Part shown: in pieces, positions 58,768 to 64,000 of the stretch
Numbering within the stretch: the first letter of the stretch is position 1
Layout of the letters: the number at the start of each line of letters is the position of its first letter
Assembly: GCA_041396245.1 (NCBI GenBank)
Contig: JAWKYW010000002.1
Location: 1-64,000, forward strand
DNA: 64,000 bases
Source of the DNA: Desulfobacillus sp041396245
GTDB taxonomy: Bacteria; Pseudomonadota; Gammaproteobacteria; Burkholderiales; Rhodocyclaceae
Reading direction: 5' to 3'
Position numbers and translations under genes: made by a program
The notes under the pieces: generated by a model
What the model saw: the letters and a program-made list of their open reading frames with translations, nothing else
Database searches by the model: none
What the model was told of the DNA's origin: nothing

Positions 58768-60438
58768 TCAGGACTTCGCCACCGTCTCGTCGCGCAGCGC
58801 CCGGCGCAGGATCTTGCCGACATTGGTCTTCGGCAGCTCGGCGCGGAACTCGACCAGCTTAGGCACCTTGTAGCCGGTGAGGTTCTCCTTGCAATGGGCG
58901 ATGACCGCCTCGGCACTGAGGGCCGGGTCCTTCTTGACGATGAAGACCTTCACCGCCTCGCCCGATTTTTCGTCCGGCACGCCGACCGCGGCCACCTCCA
59001 GCACGCCCGGGTGCATGGCCACCACCGCCTCGATCTCGTTCGGATAGACGTTGAAGCCGGAGACCAGGATCATGTCCTTCTTGCGGTCAACGATGCGCAC
59101 GTAACCCTTCGCGTCCATCACGCCGACGTCGCCGGTGCGGAGGAACCCGTCCGCCATGATGACCTTGTCGGTTTCTTCGGGCCGGTTGTAGTAGCCGCGC
59201 ATCACCTGCGGACCGCGCACGCAGATTTCGCCGGCCTCGCCGATCGGCAGGTCCTTGCCGGCATCGTCGCGGATGACGACTTCCGTCGAGGGCACCGGCA
59301 GGCCGATGGCGCCGTTGTATTCCTTCAGGTCGAGCGGATTGATGGTCGCGGCAGGAGACGTTTCCGTCAGGCCGTAGGCCTCGATCAGCGGCACGCCGGT
59401 GACCTGCTTCCACTTGTCCGCCACGGCTTTCTGCACCGCCATGCCGCCGCCCAGCGTGATGCTCAGCCTGGAGAAATCGAGCTTGCCGAAATCCGGGTCG
59501 TTGAGCAGCGCGTTGAACAGGGTGTTCACGCCGGTAATCGCCTCGAAGGGATGCTTCGACAGCTCCTTGACGAAGCCCGGAATGTCGCGCGGATTGGTGA
59601 TGAGCAGGTTGCTCCAGCCAATCTTGAAGAAGGTCAGGCAGTTCGCCGTCAAGGCGAAGATGTGGTAGAGCGGCAGCGCCGTGACGATGGTGCCCCGCTC
59701 CGGCAGAAAGGGTTTCAGCCAGGCATGCGCCTGCTGCAGGTTGGCGATGATGTTGCGATGGGTCAGCATCGCCCCCTTGGAGACGCCGGTTGTACCGCCG
59801 GTGTATTGCAGGAAGGCGACATCCTCGTGGCCGACCTTCACTTCCTTGAAATCGCAGCGGGCGCCGCGCGCCAGGGCGTCGTTGAAGCGCACCGACTGCG
59901 GCAGATTCCAGGCCGGCACCATCTTCTTGACGTTCCTGACGACGAAATTGACGATGGCCCCCTTGGGAAAGCCGAGCATGTCGCCCAGGCTGGTGACGAT
60001 GACGTGCTTGATCGGCGTTTTGGCGATGCATTCCTGCAGCACGCTGGCGAAGTTCTCGACGATGATGATCGCCTCGGCGCCGGAATCCTTCAGCTGGTGC
60101 TCCAGCTCGCGCGGCGTGTAGAGCGGATTGCAGTTCACCACCGTGTAGCCGCCGCGCAGAATGCCGTAGATGGATACCGGGTCCTGCAGGAGGTTGGGCA
60201 TCATCACGGCGACGCGGGTCCCTTTGGGCAGGCCAAGCGACTGCAGGTAGGCCGCCAGGTCGCGCGTATGGCCGTCCAGCTCGCCATAGGTCAGCGACTT
60301 GCCCATGTTGATGTAGGCGACATTGTCACGGAAGCTGCGCACGCTGCGGTCGAACAGTTGGCCGATCGACTCGAACTCATTGACGTCGATCTCCTCCGGC
60401 ACCCCTGCGGGATAGCTGCTGAGCCAGACCTTTTCCAT
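58768..60438 (-). CDS. fadD: Long-chain fatty-acid--CoA ligase
   Basis: A 556-residue ANL-superfamily adenylating enzyme activating fatty acids with ATP and CoA. P-loop LQYTGGTTGVSKGAMLTHRNI (about residues 212-232), AYGLTETSPAATIN (about 334), TGDVGVMDAKGYVRIVDRKKDMI (hinge) and the C-terminal NVGKILRR Lys are present. GGAGGG precedes the ATG by six bases. It may also take aromatic or branched acids; FadD is the best match in length and motif set. Confidence 0.93.
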   Translation of the reverse strand: MEKVWLSSYPAGVPEEIDVNEFESIGQLFDRSVRSFRDNVAYINMGKSLTYGELDGHTRDLAAYLQSLGLPKGTRVAVMMPNLLQDPVSIYGILRGGYTVVNCNPLYTPRELEHQLKDSGAEAIIIVENFASVLQECIAKTPIKHVIVTSLGDMLGFPKGAIVNFVVRNVKKMVPAWNLPQSVRFNDALARGARCDFKEVKVGHEDVAFLQYTGGTTGVSKGAMLTHRNIIANLQQAHAWLKPFLPERGTIVTALPLYHIFALTANCLTFFKIGWSNLLITNPRDIPGFVKELSKHPFEAITGVNTLFNALLNDPDFGKLDFSRLSITLGGGMAVQKAVADKWKQVTGVPLIEAYGLTETSPAATINPLDLKEYNGAIGLPVPSTEVVIRDDAGKDLPIGEAGEICVRGPQVMRGYYNRPEETDKVIMADGFLRTGDVGVMDAKGYVRIVDRKKDMILVSGFNVYPNEIEAVVAMHPGVLEVAAVGVPDEKSGEAVKVFIVKKDPALSAEAVIAHCKENLTGYKVPKLVEFRAELPKTNVGKILRRALRDETVAKS

Positions 60439-60531
60439 AATTCCCTCCAGATTCGTGCTGCGGGTTGCTCGAAAATCGATGACGCAAGGTACCGCCGCGC
60501 CCTTGCCGCGCCGGAACCAACTCAGGGTAAA

Positions 60532-60981
60532 TCAGGTCCCGCCGGTTTCGGCGGGCCAGTCGCGGATATAGGCCTTGAGCATGCGGTTCTCGAAACCCTG
60601 CTCCTCGAGCACCGCCCTCGCCACGTCATGGAAGGAGATCACGCCCATCAGCGTGCCGCCGTCCATCACCGGCAGATAGCGCATGTGGTGCTCGACCATG
60701 AAACGTCGCAACTCGTCGACTTCCATGTTCGGGCCGGCCGTCATGGGTTCGCGCACCATGACATCGGAAATCGCCATGTCGCCCCACGCTGCGCCGCCCT
60801 CCTGCACCGCCTTGAGCACCTCGCGGAAGGTCAGCATGCCGACCATGCGGCCGACGTCGAAGACGACCAGCGAACCGACATCCTGGTCTGTCATGATGGC
60901 CACCGCGTCAACCAGCGTTTTGTTCGGCCCGATGGTGTACAGAACCTGGCCCTTGACCGCAAGAATTTCACTGACCTGCAT
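60532..60981 (-). CDS. Two-CBS-domain protein
   Basis: A 149-residue protein consisting of a CBS pair (about residues 7-60 and 75-130): VDAVAIMTDQDVGSLVVFDVGRMVGMLTFREVL and MEVDELRRFMVEHHMRYLPVMDGGTLMGVISFHDV. Stand-alone CBS pairs bind adenine nucleotides such as AMP, ATP or SAM and act as energy sensors for partners; no partner is evident. Ninety-three bases upstream of fadD on the same strand. Confidence 0.9.
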   Translation of the reverse strand: MQVSEILAVKGQVLYTIGPNKTLVDAVAIMTDQDVGSLVVFDVGRMVGMLTFREVLKAVQEGGAAWGDMAISDVMVREPMTAGPNMEVDELRRFMVEHHMRYLPVMDGGTLMGVISFHDVARAVLEEQGFENRMLKAYIRDWPAETGGT

Positions 60982-61022
60982 GCCGCCCCCTTTTTGTTTA
61001 TGGCTCCATACGTTTTTTCATC

Positions 61023-64000
61023 TTAGTCGATTGCCCTTCCCGGGGAAAGAGCCTGGCGGACTTCGAGCAGTTCCCCCCCGCCGAAAACCAGTCCGCAGCG
61101 CACCGCCTTGCCCGGGAAAAGCGCCATGACCGCACTGCGGTAGCCTTCCAGCTGGCTGTGGTAGCCCTCCAGCAGGGCCGCTTCCGGCCGGCCGCTTTTG
61201 TAGTCCAGAATCCAGAGGCCATCAGGCATCTCGACCAGGCGGTCGATCCGGCCCACGCTGCCGTCGGGCAGCGCGAAGGCGATCTCGTTGAACGCCCGCA
61301 GGTAGCCGGACGGATCGAAGAACGCCTTCAGGCGCGGTGCTTCGAGGATGGCCCGGGCCGCCGCCCGCAGGGCCGGCCAGTCGGCCGCCGGAATGCCCGG
61401 CGGCGACCTGTCCGGATCGCCGCCAGCGCTCATCCAGTCGAGGGCGGCATGCAACCGGCTGCCATAATCCATGCCGGCGCTGGCAGCCTCGCGCCGCCGC
61501 CCCACCGCGGGCGCCATGGCGGGCTGGTGCGGCAACGGCAGAGGTGCCGGCGGCGGCACCGGCGCCGGTGTCGCCAGGGCCGGCGGCTCGCCGTATGTGC
61601 CGTTGCTGCTGCCGAGCGCGGCAAGCGCGGCGCCGACGCGTTCCCAGAAGCTGGTCCGCGACTGGCCGCGCGCGACGGCGATGCCGCTGGCGAAGAAGTA
61701 CTGCCGCGCCCGCGTCATTGCCACATACAGCAGGTTGAGTTCCTCGCGCGCAGCAAGATCCGCCTCCGTTTCAATCAGTGCGGCACGGCGCGCGCCGCAT
61801 TCGTCCTTGCGCCCGAGCACCGACAGGTGGACCGGCCGCGCCGATTCCGGCGGCCAGTCGAGCAGCAGCGACCAGGCGTCGGCGGGCCGATGCGTATTGT
61901 GGGCGTCGACCAGCCAGACGATCGGCGCCTCGAGTCCCTTGGCGCCGTGGATGGTCAGGATGCGCACGCGGTCGCCGGCCTCCGCCGCCGGTATCGTCCC
62001 TTCGTCGGGCGCCGTCTCGCCGCCCGCTTCCCCCAGCCGCGCCAGCTCGTCGAGGAAACGCGGCAGACTCGGATAGCGGCCGGCATCGAGACGCAGCGCC
62101 AGTGCGATGAAGGCCTCGAGGTTGGCTGCCACGCCGGGCCAGAGCGCGGCCGGCACGGCATTGCGGTATCGCGCCACGAGGTCGCCTCCATGGTAAATGC
62201 GGTCGAGCAAATCGTGCACGGGCAGCCGCCCCGCCTTCTCGCGCCAGCCCGCCAGCAGTCGTGCTGCACGGGACAGGGCCGGCGTCGCCGTACCCTCCCC
62301 TGCGCCCGCCTGCAGCCGCTGCCACCAGGTCGCCTCGCTGCGCCCGGCCAGATGAATCAGGTCCTCGTCGCTCGCGCCCAGCACCGGAGAACGCAGGGCA
62401 TGGGCCAGGGCCAGATCGTCCGCCGTCGCCACCAGGCTGCGCAGCAAGGCAGTCAGGTCGGCCGCCTCCAGGGTGCCCAGCAGGCCGCCGCGGCCGACGC
62501 TGAGGTAGGGGATCCCGACGGCACGCAATGCCTGCTCGAAATCGGGCAGGATGCCGCGCCGGCGCGTCAGTATCATGATGTCGCCATGCCGTGCGGGACG
62601 TTCGCGGCCGCTGTTCTCGTCGATCACGGTCCAGCGGCCGACGATATCCCCGATGCGTTCGGCCAGCAGCGCCGCCTCCTCGCGGCGGCGGCCGTCCTGC
62701 GCCAACGACTGCGGCACGGCGAGCGGATTGCGCAGATGCGGCTGCATCGGCTCGGCCCGCTCCTGCGTACAGAGCGGCAGCAACTCGACCCGGCCCGGCA
62801 AGGTCTCGTTCAGGCTGCGATGCGGGCGGAAATGGGGAAACAGCGGCTCATCCCCGAAAACACGGTTCACCACCTCGATGAGGCGCGGCGCATTGCGCCG
62901 CGTCTCGTCGTTGGCCAGCATCCGCGCGTCGCACTCCGACCGCAGGTAAGCCGCGGCACAATCGAAGACCCGCGGCTCGGCGCGACGGAAGCGATAGATC
63001 GACTGCTTCGGATCGCCCACCATGAAGACGCGCGGCCGGGCGGTGTCCGGCGCCCCATAGGCTGCCAGCCAGGCCAGCAGGATCTGCCATTGCAGGGGGT
63101 TGGTGTCCTGAAACTCGTCGAGCAGGATATGCCGGTAGCGCGCGTCCAGCCGCGCCTGCAGGAAGGCGGCGCGGGAGTCGTCGGCCAGCATGCGTGAAAC
63201 ATGCCATTCGAGATCGGCGAAATCCATCAGGCGGCGCTCGCGCTTGTATCGTTCCAGTTCGGCCAGCCAGGCCCCGCCGGCGGTGAAAACATGGACGTTC
63301 AGTTCATAGGCCTGCTCCTCGCGCCGGGCGGCCAGGGTCGCCAGCACCCGCTCGCCGAGCCAGGCATGCAGCTCGATCAGGCGGGCGGCTGCGGCGGCAC
63401 CAAAGCGCTTCTCCGCTTCCTTGCTTGGCTTGCGCTGGCGAAGTGCGCCATCCTTGGTCAGCATTGCGGCCGCAATCAGGCCGAAGCGAACTTCGCCATC
63501 CGCAGCGGCGAAGGCCGACTCCAGCCCTGCGGCAAACTGAAGATCGCGATCAAGGTCGCTGCGGCGCAGAAGGCCGGCGTACTCGCGCAGCTTGTGCATG
63601 AACAGCTCGTCGGCAACCAGCCCGTCGATGGCAGCGGGCGACTCGCCGACGCCGAGGCATACGCGCAGGTCGGCCAGGGCCCGCGCCGGCGCATCCTGGC
63701 CCTCGCCGGCATAGGCATGCCATTCGGCGCGGCGTCCGGACAGGCCGAAGAGCAGCTTGCGGGTCGCCTCCAGGCCGGTATGCTGCAGCAGCCACAACAG
63801 CGAATCCGCGGCTGCATCGTTGCGCCGACCGCAGGACGCGGCGAAGTGCTGCCAGACCTCGTCCAGCAGGCGCGCGCCGGCCTCGTGCAGGACAAAGCCG
63901 GCCAGGTCGCTCGACATCGGGGCACCCTGCACCAGGCGGGCGAACCAGCCGTGGAAGGTGCTGACGGTGAGCGGTGGCTGGGCAGTCAGCACCCTTTCGT
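61023..64000 (-). CDS. addA: AddA-type UvrD-like helicase with C-terminal nuclease domain (5' end beyond window)
   Basis: At least 992 residues without the N-terminal ATP-binding loop, which lies past position 64000. Visible helicase motifs: STFHGWFARL (motif Ia/Ib), ILLDEFQDTNPLQWQIL (Walker B), VGDPKQSIYRFRRAEP, ILTIHGAKGLEAPIVWLVD and LLYVAMTRARQYFFAS. The end has a PD-(D/E)XK-type nuclease core, GRIDRLVE...WILDYKSG. These make it the helicase-nuclease subunit of an AddAB-type recombination complex; addB would be expected just upstream outside the window. Confidence 0.9.
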   Translation of the reverse strand, partial: ERVLTAQPPLTVSTFHGWFARLVQGAPMSSDLAGFVLHEAGARLLDEVWQHFAASCGRRNDAAADSLLWLLQHTGLEATRKLLFGLSGRRAEWHAYAGEGQDAPARALADLRVCLGVGESPAAIDGLVADELFMHKLREYAGLLRRSDLDRDLQFAAGLESAFAAADGEVRFGLIAAAMLTKDGALRQRKPSKEAEKRFGAAAAARLIELHAWLGERVLATLAARREEQAYELNVHVFTAGGAWLAELERYKRERRLMDFADLEWHVSRMLADDSRAAFLQARLDARYRHILLDEFQDTNPLQWQILLAWLAAYGAPDTARPRVFMVGDPKQSIYRFRRAEPRVFDCAAAYLRSECDARMLANDETRRNAPRLIEVVNRVFGDEPLFPHFRPHRSLNETLPGRVELLPLCTQERAEPMQPHLRNPLAVPQSLAQDGRRREEAALLAERIGDIVGRWTVIDENSGRERPARHGDIMILTRRRGILPDFEQALRAVGIPYLSVGRGGLLGTLEAADLTALLRSLVATADDLALAHALRSPVLGASDEDLIHLAGRSEATWWQRLQAGAGEGTATPALSRAARLLAGWREKAGRLPVHDLLDRIYHGGDLVARYRNAVPAALWPGVAANLEAFIALALRLDAGRYPSLPRFLDELARLGEAGGETAPDEGTIPAAEAGDRVRILTIHGAKGLEAPIVWLVDAHNTHRPADAWSLLLDWPPESARPVHLSVLGRKDECGARRAALIETEADLAAREELNLLYVAMTRARQYFFASGIAVARGQSRTSFWERVGAALAALGSSNGTYGEPPALATPAPVPPPAPLPLPHQPAMAPAVGRRREAASAGMDYGSRLHAALDWMSAGGDPDRSPPGIPAADWPALRAAARAILEAPRLKAFFDPSGYLRAFNEIAFALPDGSVGRIDRLVEMPDGLWILDYKSGRPEAALLEGYHSQLEGYRSAVMALFPGKAVRCGLVFGGGELLEVRQALSPGRAID

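Overview
The window is an ordinary, densely packed, high-GC (about 64% by eye) bacterial chromosome segment. It holds 57 protein genes that I can support (two cut by the window ends), one tRNA, one riboswitch and several hairpins. I see no phage, insertion sequence, CRISPR array or plasmid genes. Gene content and order (nuo operon behind tRNA-Leu and secG; bamE-dapB-carAB-greA; fur, recN, nadK, hrcA, hemH; grpE-dnaK-dnaJ; leuB-asd-fimV-truA-trpFBA-accD-folC-cvpA-purF-metZ; FimV itself) point to a betaproteobacterium, probably Rhodocyclales or a near relative. That placement comes from remembered synteny, not a database search.

Layout. 1-7192 (minus): nuoA to nuoH, the NADH-entry half of respiratory complex I. 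7357-14541: tRNA-Leu, secG, tpiA, glmM, folP, ftsH, rlmE, yhbY, greA. 14551-20353: carB, carA, dapB, bamE. 20449-26165: fur, a TMEM165/GDT1-type transporter, recN, nadK, hrcA, hemH. 26166-28908: a two-repeat AP2-like protein, trxC, an intergenic region with a strongly folded element, and a Ser/Thr kinase fused to a cyclic-nucleotide-binding domain. 29038-32804: grpE-dnaK-dnaJ. 33230-39960: an orphan periplasmic binding protein, cysS, a TPR protein coupled to an L,D-transpeptidase, two cyclophilins, lpxH. 39957-50120 (minus): metZ behind a SAM-II riboswitch, then purF, cvpA, a SPOR protein, folC, accD, trpA, trpB, trpF, truA and a CbiQ-like membrane protein. 50168-57313: fimV, asd, leuB, an entericidin-type lipoprotein, an MFS transporter, a YdcH-like protein. 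57336-64000: aroC, a 51-residue protein, fadD, a two-CBS protein and the 3' part of an AddA-type helicase-nuclease.

Most genes are housekeeping: respiration, cell-envelope precursors, amino-acid, pyrimidine, purine and folate synthesis, protein quality control and recombination. Many are translationally coupled through 1-8 base overlaps.

The most unusual signals are not genes. (1) The octamer CTGACTTT occurs 11 times on the two strands, always followed by T or G, nine times preceded by A and usually by a GC-rich CGG-type flank; base composition predicts fewer than one. It behaves like a DNA-uptake-type or other genome-wide signal. (2) A compact promoter, SAM-II aptamer and intrinsic terminator fill the 134 bases before metZ, with an 8-base duplication that suggests a switching mechanism. 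(3) A 94-base nested inverted repeat lies between trxC and the kinase gene. (4) folC seems to have no ATG, GTG or TTG start and may begin at a CTG overlapping the accD stop codon.
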